The notes under the pieces are model-generated. The model was not told the DNA's origin. It saw nothing but the letters and a program-made list of their open reading frames with translations, and searched no databases. The translations under genes were made by a program, and so were the position numbers. Shown here piece by piece: positions 19,643 through 27,437 of a DNA stretch of 38,949 nucleotides; position 1 is the stretch's first letter, and the number at the start of each line of letters is the position of its first letter. Source of the stretch: a virus; IMG/VR virus record IMGVR_UViG_3300037427_001083, positions 1 through 38,949 of that record, one strand, 5' to 3'.

Positions 19643-21295
19643 ATGGCCTCTAAAGTTGATCATTATCTTGGTAATCCCCTATTAAAGAAGGCAAATACTA
19701 CTCAGGAGTTTACTCAGGAGCAAGTTCTTGAGTTTTCTAAATGTATAGACGATCCGATATATTTTGCGAAGAAGTATATAAACATAGTTACCCTTGACTA
19801 CGGGTTACAACCGTTTAAACCATATTCTTTCCAGGAGACGATGCTGGAGAGATTTCATAGTCATAGATTTAATATTTGTAAGTTACCTAGACAGTCTGGT
19901 AAGTCTACAATCGTAGTATCATATCTTCTTCATTATGCAATTTTCAACGATAATATTAATATAGCAATTCTTGCTAACAAAGCATCAACTGCAAAGGATT
20001 TATTAGATAGACTTCAAACTGCATATGAGAACCTACCAAGATGGTTGCAGCAGGGAGTTTTAACATGGAACAAAGCATCTCTTGAATTAGAGAATGGTTC
20101 TAAGATTATTGCTGCATCTACCTCTGCATCTGCAGTTCGTGGTGGATCATATAATATTATATTCTTAGACGAATTTGCGTTCGTTGCAAATCATTTAGCA
20201 GATCAGTTTTTTAGTTCGGTTTACCCCACTATTTCATCTGGTCAAAAAACTAAAGTTATTATTGTTTCTACCCCTCACGGGATGAATCATTTTTATAAAC
20301 TTTGGCATGATTCTGAAAGGAAAAAGAATGAGTATATTCCTACAGAGGTTAATTGGTGGGATGTACCAGGAAGAGATGAGATATGGAAAGAGCAAACCAT
20401 TGCAAACACTTCGGAACAACAATTCCGTGTTGAGTTTGAATGTGAATTTTTAGGATCTGTTGATACTTTAATAAGTCCAAATACATTAAGAAATTTAGTT
20501 TATGAAACACCAAAACTTAGTAACAAAGGATTGGATGTATTTGAGGATGTTAAACCCGAACATAATTATATAATTACAGTTGACGTTGCTCGTGGTGTTG
20601 GAAATGATTACTCTGCATTTACTGTTATTGATATAACAACCTTCCCACATCAATTGGTATGTAAGTATAGGAATAATGAAATTAAACCTATGCTATTCCC
20701 CTCAATAATTTACGATCTTGCTCGGAATTATAACATGGCATATATTTTATGCGAAGTAAATGATGTGGGGGATCAAGTTGCATCTATCCTTAATTATGAT
20801 TTGGAATATGAGAATGTTCTTATGTGTTCTATGAGAGGTAGAGCAGGTCAAGTTGTTGGTCAAGGATTCTCTGGTAAGAAGACTCAACTTGGAGTTAAGA
20901 TGTCCAAAACAGTTAAGAAGGTTGGATGTTTAAATTTAAAAACTCTAATTGAATCTAATAAGATCGTATTTAAAGACTATGAAATTATTAGTGAGTTAAC
21001 CACTTTTATTGAAAAGAGAAATTCTTTTGAAGCAGAGGATGGTTGTAATGATGACTTGGCAATGTGTCTTGTCATATATGCATGGTTGGTTGAGCAAGAT
21101 TATTTTAAAGAGATTACTGATCAGGACGTAAGAAAAAGATTATATGACGAACAGAAGAATCAGATTGAGCAAGACATGGCTCCATTTGGGTTTATTGAGA
21201 ATGGGTTAGATGAGAATAGTTTTGTAGACTCCACTGGAGATAGATGGTTCACTGATGAGTATGGTGATATGTCTTACATGTGGGATTATAGGTAG
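19643..21295 (+). CDS. gp17: Large terminase subunit gp17 (ATPase/nuclease)
   Basis: A 550-residue homologue of T4 gp17 (610 residues), the packaging motor that translocates DNA into the prohead and cuts the concatemer. The ATPase domain has a Walker A loop PRQSGKST at residues 82-89, Walker B IIFLDE with Asp176 and catalytic Glu177, and the coupling motif VSTP near 208-211. The C-terminal RNase-H-like nuclease has acidic residues at Asp314 (ITVDVARG), Glu370 (ILCEVND) and Asp469/470 (NDDLAMCL). These correspond in order to the three metal ligands known in T4 gp17. All key residues are present. Confidence 0.95.
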   Translation: MASKVDHYLGNPLLKKANTTQEFTQEQVLEFSKCIDDPIYFAKKYINIVTLDYGLQPFKPYSFQETMLERFHSHRFNICKLPRQSGKSTIVVSYLLHYAIFNDNINIAILANKASTAKDLLDRLQTAYENLPRWLQQGVLTWNKASLELENGSKIIAASTSASAVRGGSYNIIFLDEFAFVANHLADQFFSSVYPTISSGQKTKVIIVSTPHGMNHFYKLWHDSERKKNEYIPTEVNWWDVPGRDEIWKEQTIANTSEQQFRVEFECEFLGSVDTLISPNTLRNLVYETPKLSNKGLDVFEDVKPEHNYIITVDVARGVGNDYSAFTVIDITTFPHQLVCKYRNNEIKPMLFPSIIYDLARNYNMAYILCEVNDVGDQVASILNYDLEYENVLMCSMRGRAGQVVGQGFSGKKTQLGVKMSKTVKKVGCLNLKTLIESNKIVFKDYEIISELTTFIEKRNSFEAEDGCNDDLAMCLVIYAWLVEQDYFKEITDQDVRKRLYDEQKNQIEQDMAPFGFIENGLDENSFVDSTGDRWFTDEYGDMSYMWDYR

Positions 21296-21318
21296 TAACC
21301 CCTTCAAATTAAATATTT

Positions 21319-21327
21319 TAATAAATA
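21319..21327 (+). promoter_or_regulatory. Late promoter motif before gp18
   Basis: TAATAAATA lies in the 71-base gap between gp17 and gp18, 39 bases before the ATG. A GGAG Shine-Dalgarno sequence at 21354-21357 lies 9 bases before the start, so gp18 has a full set of initiation signals. Confidence 0.6.
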
Positions 21328-21366
21328 TCTCTAGAACAAAACTGAGAATTTTTGGAGACATAGAAC

Positions 21367-24162
21367 ATGGCCACTCCTCAATTATCTCCTGGTGTACTGA
21401 CTAGAGAAGTTGACTTAACGGTAGGTAGAGCGGAAAACGTTCTTGACAATATTGGAGGTATTGCTGGACCTTTTGAAATTGGTCCCGTATTAGAACCCAT
21501 CAATATTGCCACAGAGCAAGATCTGATTACCACATTCGGTAAGCCTTATGATGACGATGCCCAGTATGAATACTGGATGTCTGCATCGCAATACCTCTCC
21601 TATGGTGGTGTGCTTAAGGTAATACGAACCGATGATGACAACTTAGCTAACTCAAACGTTGGTGTAGGTACGTCTTCAATAGCAAATACAAAGATTAAGA
21701 ACTTTGACGACTATAACACTAATTACATAGATGCAGCGTCAAACTTCCTATATGCAGCGAAGAACCCAGGACGATGGGGTAACTCTCTAAAAGTTTGTTA
21801 CATTGATGACCTAGGAGATCAAGTTATCGGTATCGCAACAACTTCAGTAACCGACTTAGGTGCTCAAGTTGGATACGGTGTAACGGTTGACATTAGTGGT
21901 CAAATAATTCCTGGTGCAGGAAGCACTTCTGTCTTTACTGGATATCTTAAAGGTGTTATTACTGAGGTAGTTAACGCTCCTGAAACTTCTAATAGTTATA
22001 TGACGGTGAAAATCCGATCCAGAGTCTCTACGGGTGGCACAGAACCTGGAAAGGAAACATATGTAAACTATGCAGAAAATAGTGCATATGCTTCGTTCTT
22101 AAAAGACCAAAGATTAACGATTCTCGACTCTGACGGCGATGTAATGTCACCAGAAGACTCGATTCAAAGTATTGGAATAACCACTTCATCTCAGATTAAT
22201 GGTCAGCAAGACCAATCTTATACTGGGGTTGGTGGTACTACTAATGGTGGTGGTTCTGCTGCTACATTCACTATTACTAGAAATAGTACAAATGGTGGTG
22301 TTGCATCTGCAATTATTGTAAATGCTGGTGTTGGATACACTGTAACGAATACAGTCTCCATTGCTGGTACTGCTGTTGGTGGTTTTGATTTAAGTCAAGG
22401 TAAGATCAACACAGTTGGACTTACATCTTCAACTAGCGTTCCATCTGCTTCTAGTGGTACTTACACTAACCTAACAGGTACAAGTGCTGAGGGTACTGGA
22501 GCAATATTCACCGTCTTCAGAGATGCAAGTGGTGGTATTGGAACTGTATCATTAACAAGTCCTGGTGAAGCATACGGTGTTGGTACAACAATTACCATTA
22601 ACGGTGCAGGAATTGGTGGTACATCAGTTACTGATGATGTCAAACTAAACACAGTATCTCTTAGAGATGATAAGGTGGTTCTGACTATTGAAGGAACAGA
22701 ATCCAGAGCTTTAATTTCTGGTGTTGATGACTGGTACAATTCACAAACCCTTGGATTAGATAACTCTAAAGTATTCTGGCGAAGCATTGCTCCTAAACCT
22801 GGAACTTCAAACTTCGTAGCACAACGTGGTGGTAGAAATGATGAATTACACGTTGTTATTGTTGATGATGCTGGTACATTAACTGGTATCCGAGGTAATA
22901 TTCTAGAGAAGCATCTAAACCTATCTAAGGCAACTGATGCTATATCTGAAGCAAACGCACCTCAGAAGACATGGTACAAGTCTTATCTTGCCAACTTCTC
23001 AAATTACATCTATGCAGGTGCTAACCAAGGACAAGGTAACGATACATTCCACAATACGTATCCTACAGGAACTTACTTTAATAAGTCTACTTCCACCACT
23101 GTTTACAGTGATTCGGATCAACCTACTGTATGGTATGCATTAACTCAAAACAGCACTCGCTGGAATAGAGTTGCTAAAGATAACACCTTTAGTTCTGTTG
23201 GTGGATGTACTTACTCACTATCAAACGGTGAAAATTACACTGCTGCTGGTGGACTTAAGGCAGAATTGGGAGACCTAATTACTGCTTATAACCTCTTTGA
23301 TAATAAAGACGAGGTTCAGGTTGATTACCTATTGCAAGGACCTTCCTGTAATTCTCTCAATGATACTCAGGCAAAAGCAAACAAACTAATTGGTATTGCA
23401 GAGTCTAGAAAAGATTGTGTGACTGTTATCTCACCACACAAAGGAACAGTAGTTAACATTACTGACCCAATCGTTCAAACTAGTAACATAGTTGAGTTCT
23501 TTGGACCACTAAGTTCTTCTTCTTATGCAATCTTTGATAGTGGTTACAAGTACACCTACGATAGGTTCAATAATAAGTTCCGTTACCTTCCATGCAACCC
23601 AGATATTGCTGGATTGATGTGTCGCACGAACTTAGTTGCTTATCCTTGGTTCTCACCTGCTGGACAACAGCGTGGTGTAATTAAGAATGCAATTAAACTT
23701 GCATACAACCCAACTAAGGCACAAAGAGACATTCTTTATTCCTCACGTATTAACTCAATTATTAATACACCTGGAACTGGAATTATCCTCTTCGGTGATA
23801 AGACTGCACTAGCATATGCATCAGCATTTGATAGAATTAACGTTCGTCGTTTGTTCTTGACTGTTGAGCAAGCATTAGAGAGAGCAGCACAGGCACAACT
23901 CTTCGAGTTTAACGATCAGGTAACGAGGGCAAACTTCGTTAACATCGTTGAACCATATCTACGTGATGTTCAAGCAAAACGTGGTATTTACGATTATCTG
24001 GTTATTTGTGATGAGACAAACAACACTCCAGACATAATTGATAATAATGAATTCCGAGCAGACATCTTCCTGAAGCCTGCGAAGTCGATCAACTACATCA
24101 CCCTGACCTTCGTTGCTACACGTACTGGTGTTAGCTTTGAAGAAGTCGCTGGTAGAGTTTGA
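21367..24162 (+). CDS. gp18: Tail sheath protein gp18
   Basis: A 931-residue homologue of the T4 contractile sheath protein (659 residues). The N-terminus (PQLSPGVLTREVDLT) and the C-terminal block (NEFRADIFLKPAKSINYITLTFVATRTGV-type segment near residues 895-925) are the conserved sheath core. The latter forms the inner domain that links subunits. An insertion near residues 275-415 holds Gly-rich beta modules (AGVGYTV, PGEAYGVG) and explains most of the extra length. Such insertions usually project on the outside of the sheath; here that is inference. A late-promoter motif and a good ribosome binding site precede it. Confidence 0.94.
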   Translation: MATPQLSPGVLTREVDLTVGRAENVLDNIGGIAGPFEIGPVLEPINIATEQDLITTFGKPYDDDAQYEYWMSASQYLSYGGVLKVIRTDDDNLANSNVGVGTSSIANTKIKNFDDYNTNYIDAASNFLYAAKNPGRWGNSLKVCYIDDLGDQVIGIATTSVTDLGAQVGYGVTVDISGQIIPGAGSTSVFTGYLKGVITEVVNAPETSNSYMTVKIRSRVSTGGTEPGKETYVNYAENSAYASFLKDQRLTILDSDGDVMSPEDSIQSIGITTSSQINGQQDQSYTGVGGTTNGGGSAATFTITRNSTNGGVASAIIVNAGVGYTVTNTVSIAGTAVGGFDLSQGKINTVGLTSSTSVPSASSGTYTNLTGTSAEGTGAIFTVFRDASGGIGTVSLTSPGEAYGVGTTITINGAGIGGTSVTDDVKLNTVSLRDDKVVLTIEGTESRALISGVDDWYNSQTLGLDNSKVFWRSIAPKPGTSNFVAQRGGRNDELHVVIVDDAGTLTGIRGNILEKHLNLSKATDAISEANAPQKTWYKSYLANFSNYIYAGANQGQGNDTFHNTYPTGTYFNKSTSTTVYSDSDQPTVWYALTQNSTRWNRVAKDNTFSSVGGCTYSLSNGENYTAAGGLKAELGDLITAYNLFDNKDEVQVDYLLQGPSCNSLNDTQAKANKLIGIAESRKDCVTVISPHKGTVVNITDPIVQTSNIVEFFGPLSSSSYAIFDSGYKYTYDRFNNKFRYLPCNPDIAGLMCRTNLVAYPWFSPAGQQRGVIKNAIKLAYNPTKAQRDILYSSRINSIINTPGTGIILFGDKTALAYASAFDRINVRRLFLTVEQALERAAQAQLFEFNDQVTRANFVNIVEPYLRDVQAKRGIYDYLVICDETNNTPDIIDNNEFRADIFLKPAKSINYITLTFVATRTGVSFEEVAGRV

Positions 24163-24171
24163 TAACTGATT

Positions 24172-24180
24172 GATTAAATA
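24172..24180 (+). promoter_or_regulatory. Late promoter-like motif and strong RBS before gp19
   Basis: GATTAAATA resembles the late motif. It is followed by the strongest Shine-Dalgarno sequence in the structural module, AAGGAGGA at 24183-24190, 11 bases before the gp19 ATG. This fits the high copy number of tube protein. Confidence 0.45.
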
Positions 24181-24201
24181 CTAAGGAGGATTCTAACCAA
24201 A

Positions 24202-24801
24202 ATGGCAAGAGAAATCAGGACTATCACCGACTTTAAGGCAAAACTTTTAGGCGGTGCAGCAAGACCAAATCTATTTGAAGTATCAATTCCAACATTCCCA
24301 TCCTTCGTAACTGGATGGGATGATGATACCTTCAGTTTTTTGTGTAAGGCAGCAGCATTACCTGCTTCTAATATTGCACAAATTGACGTTCCGTTTAGAG
24401 GTCGTATTCTAAAGGTTGCTGGAGACAGAACCTTTGATACTTGGACTACAACCATCATTAATGATGAGGACTTCAAACTAAGAACATCATTTGAGCAGTG
24501 GATGAATCAGATCAGTAAGTTGGATAACAACACTGGTGCTACAAACCCTTCATCATACATGACCGATGCTTACGTGTATCAGTTAGGTAGGGGACAATCA
24601 AGATTCTCTACAGAGAACGCTGATGCAGATAGCGTACAACCTCTAAGGACTTATAAGTTCTTCGATATATTCCCAACCAATGTATCTCAGATAGATCTAT
24701 CATACGATACTTCTGATACTATTGAGGAGTACACCGTTGAATTCCAAGTTCAGTACTGGCAAGCAGAGGCTACTGACCAAACTGGCATTGCTGTGGTATA
24801 A
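24202..24801 (+). CDS. gp19: Tail tube protein gp19
   Basis: A 199-residue homologue of T4 gp19 (163 residues), which forms the inner tube of the contractile tail. Typical features are the start with ITDFKAKLLGGAARPNLFEV, the segment FLCKAAALPASNIAQIDVPF (a conserved strand with 'ALPAS'), and the C-terminal EEYTVEFQVQYWQ strand. It is placed between gp18 and gp20 as in T4. A strong AGGAGG ribosome binding site precedes it. Confidence 0.93.
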   Translation: MAREIRTITDFKAKLLGGAARPNLFEVSIPTFPSFVTGWDDDTFSFLCKAAALPASNIAQIDVPFRGRILKVAGDRTFDTWTTTIINDEDFKLRTSFEQWMNQISKLDNNTGATNPSSYMTDAYVYQLGRGQSRFSTENADADSVQPLRTYKFFDIFPTNVSQIDLSYDTSDTIEEYTVEFQVQYWQAEATDQTGIAVV

Positions 24802-24807
24802 TAAATA
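24799..24807 (+). promoter_or_regulatory. Late promoter motif before gp20
   Basis: TAATAAATA starts on the gp19 stop codon (TAA 24799-24801) and ends 24 bases before the gp20 ATG. Confidence 0.55.
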
Positions 24808-24831
24808 GATACACAGTATTAAGACAATATA

Positions 24832-26484
24832 ATGGCAAAGTTATTCGGCTTTTCTATTGAGGATAACGAAAAGAAATCCCCTGGCGTAGTATCACCCATC
24901 CCTAAATCAAACGAGGATGGGGTTGATCACTATCTGACCAGTGGATTTTTTGGTTCTTATGTAGATATAGAAGGGGTCTATAAAACCGAATATGATCTCA
25001 TTAAGAGATATAGAGAGATGGCACTCCATCCTGAATGTGATGGTGCGATTGAAGATATCGTTAATGAAGCAATCGTAAGTGATTTAAATGACAGTCCCGT
25101 TCAGATAGATTTAGATAATTTAAATGCTGGTGATTCTTTAAAGAAAAAAATTAGAGAAGAATTTAAAACTGTTCTTGAACTTCTAGATTTTGATAAGAAG
25201 TGTCATGAGATTTATAGAAATTGGTATGTAGATGGAAGATTATATTACCATAAAGTAATTGACTTAAAGAATCCTCAAGATGGTATTCAAGAGTTAAGGT
25301 ATATTGATGCATTGAAGATGCGTTATGTTCGAGAATCAATAACCAAAAAAGATAAAGGTGGTGGTGTTCAGGTACAAGATGGACGGGACAATCCAATGTC
25401 ATCTCCGTTCCCAAATATTAAAGAGTATTTTGTATATAATCCAAAACAGAATGTAGCACCTTATGGTGGTCAACCAGGTAAAGGATCTGGTGGTGGAGTT
25501 AAGTTTGCAAAAGATTCAATATCATATTGTACCTCTGGATTAGTTGATAGGAATAAGGGAACAACATTATCTTATCTACACAAAGCAATTAAGTCACTCA
25601 ACCAGTTGAGAATGATTGAGGACTCTCTTGTTATCTACAGATTATCAAGAGCACCAGAAAGAAGAATCTTCTACATTGATGTTGGTAACCTTCCTAAAAT
25701 GAAGGCAGAACAATATCTACGTGACGTTATGATGCGTTATCGTAATAAGTTGGTATACGATGCTAGTACTGGTGAGATTCGTGATGACAAGAAGTTTATG
25801 TCCATGTTGGAAGACTTCTGGTTACCACGTAGAGAAGGTGGTAGAGGAACTGAGATTACTACATTACCAGGTGGACAGAACTTAGGTGAACTAGCAGATA
25901 TTAAGTACTTCCAGTCTAAGTTGTATAGATCTCTAAATGTACCTGAATCTAGACAAGGTGGTGAAGGTGGATTTAACTTAGGAAGATCCTCAGAGATCCT
26001 TAGAGATGAACTTAAGTTTACTAAGTTCGTAGGTAGACTACGTAAGAGATTCTCAAGGATGTTCAGCGATATGTTGAAGACCCAATGTTTACTTAAAAAC
26101 CTTGTATCTCCTGAAGATTGGGCACAGATGGAGGAGCATATTCAATATGACTTCTTATATGATAACCACTTCTCTGAACTGAAGGAAGCAGAATTAATGA
26201 CAGAGAGATTAAATATTGCTGCTACTGCAGAACCTTATGTTGGTAAGTATTATTCACAAGATTACGTAAGACGTAAGTTCCTCCGTCAAACAGATGAAGA
26301 AATTATTGAACAGGATAAATTAATTGCAAAAGAGATAGAGCAAGGAATTATCCCTGATCCAATGGCTCCTATTGATCCTGAGACAGGATTACCACTGGAA
26401 CCTATGGGAGGTCAGTCACCAGATAATACTAATGGAGCATCTGGTAAAACACCTCTAGACCCTGAAGCACCTACCCTTACATAA
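24832..26484 (+). CDS. gp20: Portal vertex protein gp20
   Basis: A 550-residue homologue of T4 gp20 (524 residues), the dodecameric portal through which DNA is packaged and ejected. Many blocks match T4 closely: YRNWYVDGRLYYHKVID, GIQELRYIDALKMRYVRE, the run from SGLVDRNKG to VIYRLSRAPERRIFYID, VYDASTGEIRDD, and ELKEAELMTERLNIAATAEP. The C-terminus is acidic and Pro-rich and probably flexible. It ends 1 base before the next small gene. In T4 the gp67 gene follows; here a 4.7 kb island intervenes. Confidence 0.96.
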   Translation: MAKLFGFSIEDNEKKSPGVVSPIPKSNEDGVDHYLTSGFFGSYVDIEGVYKTEYDLIKRYREMALHPECDGAIEDIVNEAIVSDLNDSPVQIDLDNLNAGDSLKKKIREEFKTVLELLDFDKKCHEIYRNWYVDGRLYYHKVIDLKNPQDGIQELRYIDALKMRYVRESITKKDKGGGVQVQDGRDNPMSSPFPNIKEYFVYNPKQNVAPYGGQPGKGSGGGVKFAKDSISYCTSGLVDRNKGTTLSYLHKAIKSLNQLRMIEDSLVIYRLSRAPERRIFYIDVGNLPKMKAEQYLRDVMMRYRNKLVYDASTGEIRDDKKFMSMLEDFWLPRREGGRGTEITTLPGGQNLGELADIKYFQSKLYRSLNVPESRQGGEGGFNLGRSSEILRDELKFTKFVGRLRKRFSRMFSDMLKTQCLLKNLVSPEDWAQMEEHIQYDFLYDNHFSELKEAELMTERLNIAATAEPYVGKYYSQDYVRRKFLRQTDEEIIEQDKLIAKEIEQGIIPDPMAPIDPETGLPLEPMGGQSPDNTNGASGKTPLDPEAPTLT

Positions 26485-26485
26485 T

Positions 26486-26842
26486 ATGATGATAGAAGAT
26501 AGTACAGATTGGTTGAATCGAGTAATTAACGAGTTAGCAAATCCACTAGATTCAATGCCAATAGCAAATGGCGATAATAAGTATGCGCCACCAAAACGTA
26601 GAGCAGAACTAGATGAAGAAATGAATGCAATTGAAGAAAACCCAAGACCAGAAGAAGAAGTAGCAGCCTGGTTTATTGATGAAGAAGATGGACAGGAGTA
26701 TGAAGGTCCAGTAGAAGAGACCATTCATGAGAAGATGTATAAGATAGCAACGAATAAATATAATCCATTCTCTATTGGTGGATCAGAGAATATTCATGAT
26801 TTTGATAAACGTGTAGGAGGTTCTGAAAATAGATTATCATAG
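26486..26842 (+). CDS. Hypothetical acidic protein after gp20
   Basis: A 118-residue acidic protein that starts one base after the gp20 stop, so it is probably coupled to it. Residues 20-60 hold DNKYAPPKRRAELDEEMNAIEE and a Pro/Glu-rich linker. Residues 55-75 (VAAWFIDEEDGQEYEGPVEE) and the tail KMYKIATNKYNPFSIGG look partly structured. No domain was recognised. Its position next to the portal suggests a prohead-assembly or portal-associated role, which is inference only. The last codons contain an AGGAGG that may serve as the ribosome binding site for the next gene. Confidence 0.7.
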   Translation: MMIEDSTDWLNRVINELANPLDSMPIANGDNKYAPPKRRAELDEEMNAIEENPRPEEEVAAWFIDEEDGQEYEGPVEETIHEKMYKIATNKYNPFSIGGSENIHDFDKRVGGSENRLS

Positions 26843-26903
26843 GTTTTTAAATATACCTGATTATCTTCCAAACATAGACGTATCAAAATATAAAACTAAA
26901 GGT

Positions 26904-27437
26904 ATGGGATGGTTGCAGTTTCATAAGCAACTACAATTTGAAGATTTAGGTAATGATAAAATTCTCCCGTGGTTAAACAGCATGGGATATAGTTCTCATT
27001 GGATAGAGTTCTTTTATACTCCTCCACATGAGGACGGTATTGTGCATTCTGATAATATTGGTGATTGGCCTTGGGCAAAAATAGTATATCAAATAGGTGC
27101 TAAAGGAAGTACTATGAGATGGTGGTCTTCCGATAAAGCATTTGAAGTTAGCACTACAGATGCAAGAGCAGGTGGTGATAGAACAAATGATCACTATCAT
27201 GGTAAAGTATTAGTTGCTAGACCAGAAGAGTCTACTATTGAGCATGAAGTAGAAGTTGGTACATCTAGTCTTATTAATGTTGGACCTCTACACAGTTCTC
27301 ACAATCCAACAGACGATAAACGGTTTACTATTACTATTGCTTTAATTGATATGAATGTAGATTATGAACATAGAATCCTCTGGGAAGAGGCAAAAGAATC
27401 TTTTAAACCTTACATAGTTCCTTTATCTGATTCTTAA
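26904..27437 (+). CDS. 2OG-Fe(II) oxygenase-like protein (start uncertain, may begin at 26829)
   Basis: From the first ATG the protein has 177 residues. It shows the order of a double-stranded beta-helix 2-oxoglutarate oxygenase: HSD at residues 48-50, a distal His at 130 (GPLHSSHN) and Arg140 about ten residues later (DKRFTITIAL). The family assignment rests on these residues only. The frame stays open and protein-like upstream of the ATG (FLNIPDYLPNIDVSKYKTKG) back to a stop at 26814, with no ATG, GTG or TTG. A perfect AGGAGG at 26815-26820 is followed, 8 bases on, by ATA at 26829, giving 202 residues if used. The 3' end overlaps the convergent radical SAM gene by 35 bases. Confidence 0.65.
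   Translation: MGWLQFHKQLQFEDLGNDKILPWLNSMGYSSHWIEFFYTPPHEDGIVHSDNIGDWPWAKIVYQIGAKGSTMRWWSSDKAFEVSTTDARAGGDRTNDHYHGKVLVARPEESTIEHEVEVGTSSLINVGPLHSSHNPTDDKRFTITIALIDMNVDYEHRILWEEAKESFKPYIVPLSDS

Noticed and set aside
26486-26842. 118-residue gene and 2OG-like gene considered as one protein joined by a +1 frameshift
   Set aside because: Possible in principle, but no classical slippery sequence is seen at the TAG, and AGGAGG plus ATA at 26829 gives a simpler explanation.
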